Assembly (NCBI RefSeq): GCF_036250755.1
Contig: NZ_CP109583.1
Span: forward strand, 8,116,001-8,180,000
Reading direction: 5' to 3'
DNA from: Streptomyces uncialis
GTDB taxonomy: Bacteria; Actinomycetota; Actinomycetes; Streptomycetales; Streptomycetaceae
DNA: 64,000 nucleotides
In this document: positions 34,628 to 43,103 of the stretch, one piece after another
Numbering within the stretch: the stretch's first letter is position 1
How the letters are laid out: every line of letters begins with the position of its first letter
Program-made: the position numbers and the translations under genes
The notes under the pieces: generated by a model
Seen by the model: the letters and a program-made list of their open reading frames with translations, nothing else
Databases searched by the model: none
Told to the model about the DNA's origin: nothing

Positions 34628-35983
34628 TCAGCTCCCCGCGTAGGCGCGCAGGAACAGGGCCTCCGTCAGGGACAGCCGCTCCAACTCCTGCGGCGACACG
34701 CTCTCGTTCGCCGCGTGGATACGGGCCTCCGGCTCGCTCAGCCCGATCAGCAGGATCTCCGCCGCGGGATACAGCGCGGCCAGCGTGCCGCACAGCGGGA
34801 TCGACCCGCCCTGACCCGCGTACTGCATCCGCTCACCGGGGTACGCGGTGCTCATCGCCCCGGCCATCGCCGTGTACGCGGGACTCGTCGTGTCGGCGCG
34901 GAACGGCTGGCCCTCACCCGTCTGCTCGACGCGTACCCGGGCACCCCACGGGGTCCGGGAGGTGAGGTGGGCGGTGAGGAGCTTCGTCGCCTCGGCCGCG
35001 TCCACGCCCGGCGGCACCCGCAGACTGACCAGGGCCCGCGCCCGGGACTGCACCGAAGGCGTGGCGCCCACCACCGGCGGGCAGTCGATGCCCAGCACCG
35101 TGACGGCGGGCCGCGCCCAGATCCGGTCCGCGACCGTGCCCGACCCGATCAGCTCCACCCCGTCCAGCACATGCGCGTCCGCGCGGAACGCCTCCGGGTC
35201 GTACTGGAGCCCGTCCCACACCCCGTCACCGGACAGCCCGTCGACGGTGGTCGAACCGTCCTCGGCGCGCAGCGAGTCGAGGACACGGATCAGCGCGGCC
35301 AGCGCGTCCGGCGCGGCGCCGCCGAACTGCCCGGAGTGCAAATTGCCCTCCAGGGTCTCCATCTCGACCCGTACCATCGTCATCCCGCGCAGGGTCGTCG
35401 TCACCGTCGGCAGGCCCACCCGGAAGTTGCCCGCGTCACCGATCACGATGGTGTCGGCGCGCAGCAGTTCGGGGTGCTGCTCCGCGTACCGTTCCAGGCC
35501 GCCGGTGCCCTGTTCCTCGGAGCCCTCCACGATGACCTTGACGTGGACCGGGACGCCGCCGTGGGCCTTCAGCGCGCGCAGCGCCACCAGATGCATCACC
35601 AGACCGCCCTTGCAGTCGGCGGACCCGCGACCGTACCAGCGGCCGTCCCGCTCGGTCAGCTCGAACGGCGGGCTGTCCCAGGCGGCCTCGTCCAGCGGCG
35701 GCTGTACGTCGTAGTGCGCGTACAGCAGTACGGTCGGCGCGCCCTCGGGGCCGGGCAGGTAGCCGTACACCGACTGGGTGCCGTCGGGTGTGTCGAGCGT
35801 GGCGACGTCCTGGAAGCCCTCGGCGCGCAGCGCGCCCACGATCCAGTCCGCCGCGGCCTCGCTCTCGCTCCTCGGGAACTGCGCGAAGTCCGCCACCGAC
35901 CGGAAGGCGACCAGCTCGGCCAGCTCGGTACGGGCCCTCGGCATCAGCGACGCGACGGTCTCGGCGAGAGGATTCGGCGACAT
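34628..35983 (-). CDS. M20 family dipeptidase
   Basis: A 451-residue zinc aminoacyl-dipeptidase. Metal and catalytic residues are visible: LLYAHYDVQPPLDEAAW (His and catalytic Asp), WYGRGSADCKGGLVMHL (bridging Asp), VIVEGSEEQGTGGLE (general base Glu-Glu), TIVIGDAGNF (Asp) and the distal His in EARIHAANESVSPQEL. The lid/dimerisation domain lies between. The family cleaves dipeptides or N-acyl amino acids in the cytoplasm. The ATG at 35983 follows AGGAGCG. It is divergent from the geranylgeranyl-reductase-like gene with about 175 bases between. Confidence 0.92.
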   Translation of the reverse strand: MSPNPLAETVASLMPRARTELAELVAFRSVADFAQFPRSESEAAADWIVGALRAEGFQDVATLDTPDGTQSVYGYLPGPEGAPTVLLYAHYDVQPPLDEAAWDSPPFELTERDGRWYGRGSADCKGGLVMHLVALRALKAHGGVPVHVKVIVEGSEEQGTGGLERYAEQHPELLRADTIVIGDAGNFRVGLPTVTTTLRGMTMVRVEMETLEGNLHSGQFGGAAPDALAALIRVLDSLRAEDGSTTVDGLSGDGVWDGLQYDPEAFRADAHVLDGVELIGSGTVADRIWARPAVTVLGIDCPPVVGATPSVQSRARALVSLRVPPGVDAAEATKLLTAHLTSRTPWGARVRVEQTGEGQPFRADTTSPAYTAMAGAMSTAYPGERMQYAGQGGSIPLCGTLAALYPAAEILLIGLSEPEARIHAANESVSPQELERLSLTEALFLRAYAGS

Positions 35984-36159
35984 GGGCACGCTCCTGACGG
36001 GTGCGACGTTGTACACGGTGATGTGTCGGTGCCTTCGCGGGTGCCGGGGTGTGCACGGCGCGGACGCTGGTGATCCTCCCACAGCGGGAAGCGGCGGCCA
36101 CCGCCGTAGGATGCCTGATGGAAGCGCGGCAAGCTGTGGGATCGGAGCGGTAGACCAAC

Positions 36160-37362
36160 GTGAGCAGCGAGAACTCTTCGGACGAGGCCCGTCATGTGTG
36201 GGACGTCGTCGTGGTCGGGGCGGGACCGGGGGGAGCCTCCGCCGCCTACGCGGCGGCCGTGGCGGGGCGCAGCGTCCTGTTGCTGGAGAAGGCCGATCTG
36301 CCGCGTTACAAGACATGCGGCGGTGGCATCATCGGTCCCTCCCGTGAGGCGCTGCCGCCCGGATTCGAGTTGCCGCTCCAGGACCGGGTGCACGCGGTGA
36401 CGTTCACCCTCGACGGCAGGTTCGCCCGGACCCGCAGGTCCAAGCAGACCCTGTTCGGTCTGGTCAACCGCCCCGAGTTCGACCAGCGGCTGGTGGAGCA
36501 CGCGCAGAAGGCGGGCGCCGAACTGCGCACGGGGGCCACGGTCACACGGGTGGAGCAGCACGGCCCGGCCGTCCCCGACCGGCGCACGGTGGCCGTCGTC
36601 CTCCAGGGCGGCGAGACGCTGCTGGCGCGGGCCGTGGTCGGCGCCGACGGCAGCGCGAGCCGGATAGGGGCGCATGTGGGGGTGAAGCTCGGCCAGGTCG
36701 ATCTGGGTCTTGAGGCCGAGATCCCCGTTCCGCCGACGGTCGCGGAGGACTGGAAGGGCCGGGTCCTCATCGACTGGGGCCCGCTGCCCGGCAGTTACGG
36801 CTGGGTGTTCCCCAAGGGCGACACCCTGACGGTCGGGGTGATCTCCGCGCGCGGCGAGGGCGCCGCGACCAAGCGGTACCTGGAGGACTTCATCGCCCGG
36901 CTGGGGCTGGCCGGTTTCGAGCCGGGCATCTCCTCGGGGCATCTGACCCGCTGCCGCGCCGACGACTCCCCGCTGTCCCGGGGCCGGGTGCTGGTCTGCG
37001 GTGACGCGGCCGGGCTGCTGGAGCCATGGACGCGGGAGGGCATCTCCTTCGCGCTGCGGTCGGGGCGGCTCGCGGGGGAGTGGGCGGTGCGTATCGCGGA
37101 GTCGCACGACGCCGTCGACGCCCGCCGCCAGGCCCTCAACTACGCCTTCGCGGTGAAGGCGGGGCTGGGGGTGGAGATGAGCGTCGGCAAGCGGATGATG
37201 GCGGTCTTCGAGCGCAGGCCCGGAATGCTGCACGCCGCGCTGACGGGCTTCCGTCCCGCGTGGAAGGCGTTCACCCGGATCACCCGGGGCACCACCACGC
37301 TCGGCGAGGTCGTCCGTACCCATCCGGTGGCGGGCCGGCTGCTCTCGTCCATCAACCGCTGA
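36160..37362 (+). CDS. Geranylgeranyl-reductase-family flavoprotein
   Basis: A 400-residue FAD-dependent oxidoreductase. The dinucleotide loop is VVVVGAGPGGASAAYAAAVAG, split as VVVVGAGPGG and ASAAYAAAVAG. It is followed by LLEKADLPRYKTCGGG with the family Cys (KxCGG), then VVGADGSASRIG, and the FAD-phosphate motif LVCGDAAGLLEPWTREGISF. Members reduce double bonds of geranylgeranyl chains in menaquinone, lipids or other prenyl compounds. In actinomycetes such genes often lie near menaquinone or NADH dehydrogenase genes, but no such neighbours are seen here. The start is GTG 36160; the nearest GGAG lies rather far upstream. The C-terminal 60 residues are basic and could touch the membrane. Confidence 0.88.
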   Translation: MSSENSSDEARHVWDVVVVGAGPGGASAAYAAAVAGRSVLLLEKADLPRYKTCGGGIIGPSREALPPGFELPLQDRVHAVTFTLDGRFARTRRSKQTLFGLVNRPEFDQRLVEHAQKAGAELRTGATVTRVEQHGPAVPDRRTVAVVLQGGETLLARAVVGADGSASRIGAHVGVKLGQVDLGLEAEIPVPPTVAEDWKGRVLIDWGPLPGSYGWVFPKGDTLTVGVISARGEGAATKRYLEDFIARLGLAGFEPGISSGHLTRCRADDSPLSRGRVLVCGDAAGLLEPWTREGISFALRSGRLAGEWAVRIAESHDAVDARRQALNYAFAVKAGLGVEMSVGKRMMAVFERRPGMLHAALTGFRPAWKAFTRITRGTTTLGEVVRTHPVAGRLLSSINR

Positions 37363-37443
37363 CGGCTCCGCCCTCGCGACCGCCCTGCCCCAGGTGCCGC
37401 GTACGGGTCCCGCCCGCCCTTGGACACCCGGGGCCGCGGTGTC

Positions 37444-38667
37444 TCAGCCGTGGGCCGGGGCGGTCCGGGTGTCGCGGATCGCCCAGGCGATCACCGAGGC
37501 CACCGCGGCGAGGAGTGCCACGCTGGTCAGGGCGGTGGGCAGGGAGAACCAGTCGGCCATGAAGCCGATCGCGGGCGGAGCCAGCAGCAGGCCGCCGTAG
37601 CCCAGGGTGGAGGCGGCGGCTATGCCGTTCGGTCCGGCGAGGGCTCCGGCGCGTTCCACGGCCACCGGGAAGATATTGGCGAGCCCGAGGCCGGTGACGG
37701 CGAAGCCGGCCAGCGCCAGCCACAGCGTCGGGGCGAGTGCGGCGACGAGCATGCCGACCGCGGCGGTCGCGCCACCGGCGACCAGGGTGCGGGTGCGGCC
37801 CAGCCGCTCCAGCAGGGTCGTCCCCGAGAACCGGCCGATCGTCATGGTCAGGGCGAAACACGAGTAACCCGCCGCCGCGACACCGGGATGGGCGGCCAGG
37901 GTCTCCTCCAGATGCAGCGCGCCCCAGTCGGCGAGCGCGCCCTCGCCGTACGCCGTGCACAGCGCGATCACACCGAACACCAGGACCAGCCGCCGGGTAC
38001 GGGGCTCCATCCGGTGCGCCGCCTTCCGCGCGGGCGCGTCGGCCGGGGTGGCGGGGCCCGCCGGTACGGGATCGGGGATGCCGTGGCGCAGCAGCGGTCG
38101 GGCGGCGACGGCGGTCACCACGAGTCCGATGACGGCGAGTCCGAGCAGGTGCCGGGTGGGCGACAGCTGCCCCGCGACCAGTCCGCCGAGTCCGGCGCCG
38201 AGCATCCCGCCCAGGCTGTACGCGGCGTGGAAGGCGGGCATGACAGGACGCCGGATCGCGTTGACCACGTTCACCGCCGCGCTGTTGAGGGCCACGCTCA
38301 TCGAGCCGTAGGCGGCGCCGAACAGCAGCAGCACCAGGCCCAGGGACAGGGCCGACCGGGTCAGCGGGGGCAGGATCACGCTCAGGGACATCAGCGCGGC
38401 GCAGGCGATGGAGACCCGGAGGCTGCCGAAGCGGCGGCACAGCCGGCCGGTGAGCATCATCGTGATCACCGCCCCGGCCGACACACCCAGCAGGGCGAGG
38501 CCCAGGGTGCTGGCCGTGGTGCCGGTCTGCTCCTTGATCGCGGGGATACGGACGATCCAGCCCGCGAAGATGAATCCGTCGAGGGCGAAAAAGACGGTGA
38601 GGGGGCCGCGAGGGTAGGCGGACGTGCTGGTCGTCCCGGGGGTCGCGAGTTTGTTTATTATCGGCAC
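37444..38667 (-). CDS. MFS transporter
   Basis: A 407-residue permease with 12 hydrophobic helices in two halves (FFALDGFIFAGWIVRIPAIK at the start; LVFGVIALCTAYGEGALADW opening the second half). The motif-A-like loop is GRLCRRFGSLRV after helix 2. It belongs to the fucose-permease/YbjJ-like branch by feel, which would fit sugar or drug traffic. The only possible start ahead of helix 1 is GTG 38667, which has no ribosome site but lies six bases behind a -10 box, so the mRNA is probably leaderless. An operator-like inverted repeat covers the start. The DeoR regulator upstream on the same strand is separated by 323 bases. Confidence 0.88.
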   Translation of the reverse strand: MPIINKLATPGTTSTSAYPRGPLTVFFALDGFIFAGWIVRIPAIKEQTGTTASTLGLALLGVSAGAVITMMLTGRLCRRFGSLRVSIACAALMSLSVILPPLTRSALSLGLVLLLFGAAYGSMSVALNSAAVNVVNAIRRPVMPAFHAAYSLGGMLGAGLGGLVAGQLSPTRHLLGLAVIGLVVTAVAARPLLRHGIPDPVPAGPATPADAPARKAAHRMEPRTRRLVLVFGVIALCTAYGEGALADWGALHLEETLAAHPGVAAAGYSCFALTMTIGRFSGTTLLERLGRTRTLVAGGATAAVGMLVAALAPTLWLALAGFAVTGLGLANIFPVAVERAGALAGPNGIAAASTLGYGGLLLAPPAIGFMADWFSLPTALTSVALLAAVASVIAWAIRDTRTAPAHG

Positions 38668-38703
38668 AAAGTGAGGGTAGGGGCCGTGCCGGGGTGCGGG
38701 CAA
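38650..38703 (-). promoter_or_regulatory. Promoter and operator-like repeat at the MFS gene start
   Basis: On the minus strand TTGCCC (38703-38698) and TACCCT (38679-38674) are 18 bases apart, and the GTG starts six bases after the -10 box. The start codon lies inside TTTGT-N11-ACAAA (38670-38666 and 38654-38650), an unusually AT-rich inverted repeat in this genome. A repressor bound there would block both transcription initiation and the 5' end. Confidence 0.55.
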
Positions 38704-38990
38704 GGGGGTTCGCGGTGGTCTGCGCGGTGACGGGCGGGGTGCCCTTCGCCGTCCCTTGGGAGTGGATTGCGAGGTGCGGTGAGGGGGTCGACCTGGCCCG
38801 GATGTCTTCCCGTCGATGCCGGATGCCGGATGCCGGATGCCGGATGCCGGATGCCCGGTGCTCGGTGCCCGACGGTGTCCAGGCGACCCGCTGCCTGGTG
38901 ACGGCCCGCTGCCCGGTGGCGGCCCGGCATCCCGGCGCCCGATGACATCCCGATGCCCGGTGATGTCTCGTCGCACCCGGGGCCGTCCGG
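38668..38990. other. Intergenic region between the DeoR and MFS genes
   Basis: 323 bases holding the MFS promoter, the GATGCCG tandem repeat and, up to 38980, further GGTGCCCG/GATGCCCGG words that look like decayed copies. No gene is visible. Confidence 0.55.
38815..38856. repeat. Heptanucleotide tandem repeat GATGCCG x5
   Basis: Five perfect GATGCCG copies run from 38815 to 38849, and a sixth ends in C. It lies in non-coding sequence downstream of the DeoR gene. The length is probably variable between strains. Confidence 0.85.
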
Positions 38991-39770
38991 TCAGACGGTC
39001 ATGACCCTGATGCCCGCGTCCTCGAAGCGTGCCAGTGCCGCCGGGTCGGCGGCCGTGTCCGTGACCAGGGTGTGGACGCCCTCGGCGGGGCGGATGCGGG
39101 CGAAGGCGCGGCGGCCCAGCTTGCTGGAGTCCGCGGCCACGACGATCCGCTCGGCGCGCTCGCACAGCAGCCGGTTCGTGGCGGCCTCGGCCTCGTCATG
39201 GGCGGCGGCGCCGTGGACGGCGTCGAACGCGACGACACCGAGGACGGCCACGTCGAGGGTGATCTGCGCGAGGACCGTGTCGGCCAGCGGGCCGGTCAGC
39301 TCGTACGACTGGGGGCGGGCGACACCGCCGGTCAGCACGATCTTGAACTGGGGGCGGATCGCCAGCTCGTTGGCGATGTTGAGCGCGTTGGTGACCACCG
39401 TCAGGGCGGGGGTGCCGGACGCCAGGTCGGTGCGTACGGCGAGGGCCCGCGCCACCTCGGTCGTCGTCGTCCCGCCCGTCAGCCCGACGGCCTCGCCCGG
39501 TGCGACGAGAGCGGCCACGGCGGCGGCGATCCGCTGCTTCTCCGAGGCGTGCCGCGCGGACTTGTAGCGCAGCGGGAGTTCGTACGAGACGCCGTGCACC
39601 ACCGCGCCGCCCCGGGTGCGCACCAGCATCTGCTGTTCGGCCAGTTGGTCGAAATCGCGACGGATCGTCGCCGATGAAACCCCGAGGGTGGAAGCGGCCT
39701 CTTCCACATCGAGGCGTCCGCGTTCCACCAGCAGTTCCAGCAGCGACTTCCACCGGGCGTCGCGGGACAT
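38991..39770 (-). CDS. DeoR/GlpR family repressor
   Basis: A 259-residue regulator. The N-terminal DeoR helix-turn-helix is RGRLDVEEAASTLGVSSATI followed by RRDFDQLAEQQMLVRTRGGA. The C-terminal sugar-phosphate sensor has the family blocks VGLTGGTTTTEVARAL, VVTNALNIANEL, VLTGGVARPQSYELTGP and VVAADSSKLGRRAFA. Such repressors respond to phosphorylated sugars, here perhaps the substrate of the divergent SIS isomerase and aldolase. ATG 39770 follows GAAGGGAG. The intergenic region to the SIS gene has 11-bp direct repeats that fit a DeoR operator. Confidence 0.9.
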   Translation of the reverse strand: MSRDARWKSLLELLVERGRLDVEEAASTLGVSSATIRRDFDQLAEQQMLVRTRGGAVVHGVSYELPLRYKSARHASEKQRIAAAVAALVAPGEAVGLTGGTTTTEVARALAVRTDLASGTPALTVVTNALNIANELAIRPQFKIVLTGGVARPQSYELTGPLADTVLAQITLDVAVLGVVAFDAVHGAAAHDEAEAATNRLLCERAERIVVAADSSKLGRRAFARIRPAEGVHTLVTDTAADPAALARFEDAGIRVMTV

Positions 39771-39826
39771 CGGCGTGCTCCCTTCCAGATCTTCCGTGAC
39801 CCTAGCGTAGCTTCCTGAGACCCGAG

Positions 39827-39861
39827 AATGCTTGAAGATGCTCGAAAGTCCACTGTATCTT
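39827..39861 (+). promoter_or_regulatory. Promoter and DeoR-type repeat operator of the SIS-aldolase operon
   Basis: AATGCTTGAAG (39827-39837) and ATGCTCGAAAG (39838-39848) are two 11-bp direct repeats. TTGAAG at 39832-39837 doubles as a -35 box, with TATCTT at 39856-39861 as -10 after 18 bases. A repressor on the repeats would mask the -35 element. Confidence 0.6.
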
Positions 39862-39880
39862 GCAGAAAAACGCATCACCT

Positions 39881-39910
39881 GACGCGTGTGACAGCGACGC
39901 GTGTGACAGT
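39881..39910. repeat. 15-bp tandem duplication in the SIS gene leader
   Basis: GACGCGTGTGACAG occurs twice in tandem (39881-39894 and 39896-39909) with a 15-bp period, in the 5' untranslated region just before the ribosome site GGGGAGAGGA. It may be a simple duplication or a second binding site. Confidence 0.7.
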
Positions 39911-39928
39911 GGGGAGAGGAAAACCGGC

Positions 39929-40813
39929 ATGAGTCATGTCGAGAACGAACTGAACAGCCAGCCCGAGTGCTGGACCCGCGCCGCCGCGCTGGCCGCCGAC
40001 CATCGCGCGGCCCTGCCCGCGCCCGGCGAACGCGTGGCCGTCGTGGGCTGCGGCACCTCGCTGTTCATGGCGCAGTCCGCCGCGGCCCTGCGCGAGGACG
40101 CGGGTCAGGGCGAGACCGACGCCTTCGCCGCCTCCGAGTTCCCCGGCCACCGCGCCTACGACCGGGTGGTCGCCCTCACCCGCTCCGGCACCACCACCGA
40201 GGTACTGGAGCTGCTGGCGTCCCTGCGCGGCCGGGTCCGGACCACCGCGGTCACCGCCGACCCCGCCACCCCGGTGATGGACCTCGCGGACGATGTCGTG
40301 GTCCTCGACTTCGCCGACGAGAAGTCCGTCGTGCAGACCCGCTTCGCCACCACCGCCCTCACCCTGCTGCGCGCCCATGTGGGACGCCACACCGAGGACG
40401 CGGTCACCGACGCCCGCACCGCGCTCGCCGACCCGCTGCCCGAAGGGCTCGTCGACCGCACCCAGTTCACGTTCCTCGGCCGCGGCTGGACCGTCGGCCT
40501 CGCGAACGAGGCCGGACTCAAGATGCGTGAGGCGGCCCTCGCCTGGACCGAGGCGTACCCGGCGATGGAGTACCGCCACGGCCCCATCAGCATCAGCACC
40601 ACCTCCACCGTCACCTGGATGTTCGGCGAGGCGCCCGACGGGCTCGCCGAACAGGTCCGCGCGACCGGCGGACGCTGGATCGCCGGGGGCCTCGACCCGC
40701 TCGCCGAACTCGTCCGCGCCCAGCGCCTCGCCGTCGCCGTCGCCGCCGCCCGCGGCCTCGACCCCGACAGCCCCCGCCACCTCACCCGCTCGGTGATCCT
40801 CGACTCGCCCTGA
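39929..40813 (+). CDS. SIS-domain sugar-phosphate isomerase/deaminase (AgaS/GlmS-like)
   Basis: A 294-residue protein with two SIS domains. The first has AVVGCGTSLFMAQSAAAL, EFPGHRAYDRVVALTRSGTT and TEVLELLASL; the second has FTFLGRGWTVGLANEAGLKM, then REAALAWTEAYPAMEYRHGP. The last block is typical of amino-sugar isomerases such as GlmS and AgaS (conserved E and H). It probably isomerises or deaminates a 6-phospho amino sugar such as galactosamine-6-phosphate. ATG 39929 follows GGGGAGAGGA. The aldolase gene follows after 107 bases. No kinase or PTS gene is nearby. Confidence 0.85.
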   Translation: MSHVENELNSQPECWTRAAALAADHRAALPAPGERVAVVGCGTSLFMAQSAAALREDAGQGETDAFAASEFPGHRAYDRVVALTRSGTTTEVLELLASLRGRVRTTAVTADPATPVMDLADDVVVLDFADEKSVVQTRFATTALTLLRAHVGRHTEDAVTDARTALADPLPEGLVDRTQFTFLGRGWTVGLANEAGLKMREAALAWTEAYPAMEYRHGPISISTTSTVTWMFGEAPDGLAEQVRATGGRWIAGGLDPLAELVRAQRLAVAVAAARGLDPDSPRHLTRSVILDSP

Positions 40814-40920
40814 CCACCCGCGCTCCCCGCTCCGGGCGCCGCACCCCTCCCGCGGCGCCCGGAGCGGGGTACCCCCGGCCGCCCGTCCGGGGACAGGAAC
40901 CACAGAGGAAGGAGGGGCCC

Positions 40921-41790
40921 GTGCCCCTCGCAGCAACCGGAGACCTCGTCGCGCAGGCCGCGGCCGCCCGCGGTGCCGTCGCCGCGTTCAACATCATCAC
41001 GCTGGAGCACGTCGAGGCGGTCATCACCGGCGCCGAGGCCGTGGGCGCCCCCGTCGTCCTCCAGATCAGCGAGAACGCCGTCAAGTTCCGATACGGACGG
41101 CTGCTCCCGCTCGCCCGCGCCGCCGTCGCCGCAGCCGAACGCGCCGAGATCCCCGTCGCCCTCCATCTGGACCATGTCCAGAGCGACGACCTGCTGCGGC
41201 AGGCCCCCGACGCCGGATTCAGCTCGGTGATGTACGACGCGGCCCGGCTGCCGTACGCCGAGAACCTCGCCACCACCCGCGCCGCCGCCGAGTGGGGCCA
41301 CCAGCAGGGCCTGTGGATCGAGGCCGAACTCGGCGAGGTCGGCGGCAAGAACGGACAGCCGCCGCTCGACGCCCACGCGCCCGGCGCCCGTACCGACCCG
41401 GACCAGGCACGGGAGTTCGTCGCCGCCACCGGGGTCGACGCGCTCGCCGTCGCCGTCGGCAGCTCGCACGCCATGACCACCCGCACCGCCGCCCTCGACC
41501 ACACCCTGCTCACGGACCTGTCGGCCGCACTCACCGTCCCGCTCGTGCTGCACGGCTCGTCCGGCGTGCCCGACGGCGAACTGCGCCGGGCCGTCGCCGG
41601 AGGGATCGCCAAGGTCAACGTCGGCACGGCGCTCAACGCCGCGATGACTCGTGCCATCCGGGGGTTCCTCGCGGCGAACCCCGAGGCCGTCGACTCACGC
41701 AAGTACCTCAGCGTCGGACGCGAGGCCATGGCGGCCACTGTCCAGGACCTGATCACCGTGCTGCGCTCCGCGTCCCCGGCCGCCGCCTGA
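40921..41790 (+). CDS. Class II (zinc) ketose-bisphosphate aldolase
   Basis: A 289-residue class II aldolase of the fructose/tagatose-1,6-bisphosphate type. Visible motifs: AAFNIITLEHVEAV, VALHLDHVQSDD (first zinc His and catalytic Asp), WIEAELGEVGGKNG (Glu and Gly-rich loop), VAVGSSHAM (second zinc His), VLHGSSGVPD (third zinc His) and KVNVGTALN (phosphate site). Downstream of an AgaS-like isomerase it most likely cleaves tagatose-1,6-bisphosphate. The GTG start follows GGAAGGAGGGGCCC. The last residues (SPAAA) and the stop codon coincide with the left junction of an IS110 element, so the C-terminus may have been changed by the insertion. Confidence 0.9.
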   Translation: MPLAATGDLVAQAAAARGAVAAFNIITLEHVEAVITGAEAVGAPVVLQISENAVKFRYGRLLPLARAAVAAAERAEIPVALHLDHVQSDDLLRQAPDAGFSSVMYDAARLPYAENLATTRAAAEWGHQQGLWIEAELGEVGGKNGQPPLDAHAPGARTDPDQAREFVAATGVDALAVAVGSSHAMTTRTAALDHTLLTDLSAALTVPLVLHGSSGVPDGELRRAVAGGIAKVNVGTALNAAMTRAIRGFLAANPEAVDSRKYLSVGREAMAATVQDLITVLRSASPAAA

Positions 41791-41810
41791 CAATGAGGAT
41801 GTTCGTGAGC

Positions 41811-41990
41811 GTTCCCCGGCGGGGTCTGACCCACCGCCTGACTGACTCAGGGTCCTCAACGGGATCTGTCGGCCCCGTTCGGGGGGCGCTCGTGTGCATC
41901 CGTCGGGCCGGGGGACGTGACTTCATAAGAGCCTGGCCAGAGGCCCCATCACTGTCTTGTCCGCCCTCCCGGCCGACGGGTGCCATCCCA
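41811..41990 (+). ncRNA. Candidate bridge RNA of the IS110 element
   Basis: The non-coding left end holds several stems: CCTGA/TCAGG at 41837-41851, AACGGG/CCCGTT at 41858-41879, and a long one between CCGTCGG near 41900 and CCGACGG near 41974. Segments match both junctions. CCACCGC (41831-41837) equals six of seven bases of the left flank CCGCCGC; CGGGAT (41860-41865) is the complement of the right flank ATCCCG; CATAAGAGC (41924-41932) equals the right end; CATCACTGTC (41947-41956) pairs at eight of ten positions with the left end GACAATGAGG. This is the arrangement expected for target and donor guides. The RNA ends are guesses. Confidence 0.6.
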
Positions 41991-42023
41991 CCCGGTCGAA
42001 TGGACAGGACGGCACAACCCACG

Positions 42024-43103
42024 ATGGCACAGCACCAGGTCGAGGTCACCGGCGGCGTCGACACCCACAAGGACACCCACACCGCGGCGGCGATCGATTC
42101 GGCGGGCCGGGTCCTGGGCTCGGCCCAGTTCCCCGCTTCCGCGCTCGGCTACCGCAAGCTTCTGACCTGGCTCTCTTCCTTCGGCACCCTGCTGATGGTC
42201 GGGGTCGAGGGCACCGGCGCCTACGGCGCCGGCCTTGCCCGCTACCTGCGTGAACACGACGTGAGGGTGGTCGAGATCGACCGCCCGGACCGCAAGACAC
42301 GCCGCTGGCAGGGCAAGTCCGACCCGGTCGACGCCGAGGCGGCGGCGCGGGCCGCGCTCGCCGAACGCCGCACCGGCACCCCGAAGTTCCGGGACGGCCG
42401 GGTCGAGGCCCTGCGGGCGCTGCGGGTCGCCCGCCGCAGCGCGGTCCAGCAGCGGGCCGACGTCACCCGGCAGATCAAGAACCTGATCGTCACCGCGCCG
42501 GAAGGCGTCCGCACGATGCTGCGGTACCTGAAGGACAAGGACCTCCTGGCCGTCTGCACGGGCTTCCGCCCGGGCCTGGACCAGGCGGGCGATCCGGTCA
42601 CCGCGACGAAGATCGCCCTGCGGTCCCTCGCCCGCCGCCACCGAGGCCTGGGCCAGGAGATCGACGAACTGGACGAGCTGATAGCCCCGCTCACCCAGAA
42701 GATCAACCCTGCCCTGACCGAACTGAACGGCGTCGGCCCGGACGTCGCGGGCCAGCTGCTGGTCACGGCCGGGGACAACCCCGACCGGCTCCGCTCGGAA
42801 GCGGCGTTCGCCATGCTCTGCGGCGTCGCCCCGCTGCCCGCGTCATCCGGCCGAACCCACCGCCACCGCCTCAACCGGGGCGGCGACCGGGCCGCGAACG
42901 CGGCCCTCTACCGGATCGTTCTCTGCCGCCTGCGCTGGGACCAGCGCACCCGCACCTACATGGAACGTCGCACCAGGCAGGGCCTGTCGAAGAAAGAGAT
43001 CATTCGCTGCCTCAAGCGGTTCGTCGCCCGCGAGATCTACCACGCCCTGACCACCACGAACGCCACAGCAGCGGCCCCAAGCCACCTCACAACCGCTGCT
43101 TGA
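42024..43103 (+). CDS. IS110-family transposase (DEDD recombinase)
   Basis: A 359-residue recombinase, apparently intact. The N-terminal RuvC-like domain has GVDTHKDTHTAAAIDSAGRV (first Asp), GVEGTGAYGAGLARYL (Glu) and GKSDPVDAEAAARAAL (Asp pair). A coiled-coil region follows. The C-terminal Tnp domain has LTELNGVGPDVAGQLLVTAG, FAMLCGVAPLPASSG with the candidate catalytic Ser, and GGDRAANAALYRIVLCRLRW. IS110 recombinases use a bridge RNA to pair donor and target DNA. ATG 42024 is the natural start; the upstream reading is the non-coding left end. The stop lies 12 bases before the proposed right end. Confidence 0.93.
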   Translation: MAQHQVEVTGGVDTHKDTHTAAAIDSAGRVLGSAQFPASALGYRKLLTWLSSFGTLLMVGVEGTGAYGAGLARYLREHDVRVVEIDRPDRKTRRWQGKSDPVDAEAAARAALAERRTGTPKFRDGRVEALRALRVARRSAVQQRADVTRQIKNLIVTAPEGVRTMLRYLKDKDLLAVCTGFRPGLDQAGDPVTATKIALRSLARRHRGLGQEIDELDELIAPLTQKINPALTELNGVGPDVAGQLLVTAGDNPDRLRSEAAFAMLCGVAPLPASSGRTHRHRLNRGGDRAANAALYRIVLCRLRWDQRTRTYMERRTRQGLSKKEIIRCLKRFVAREIYHALTTTNATAAAPSHLTTAA

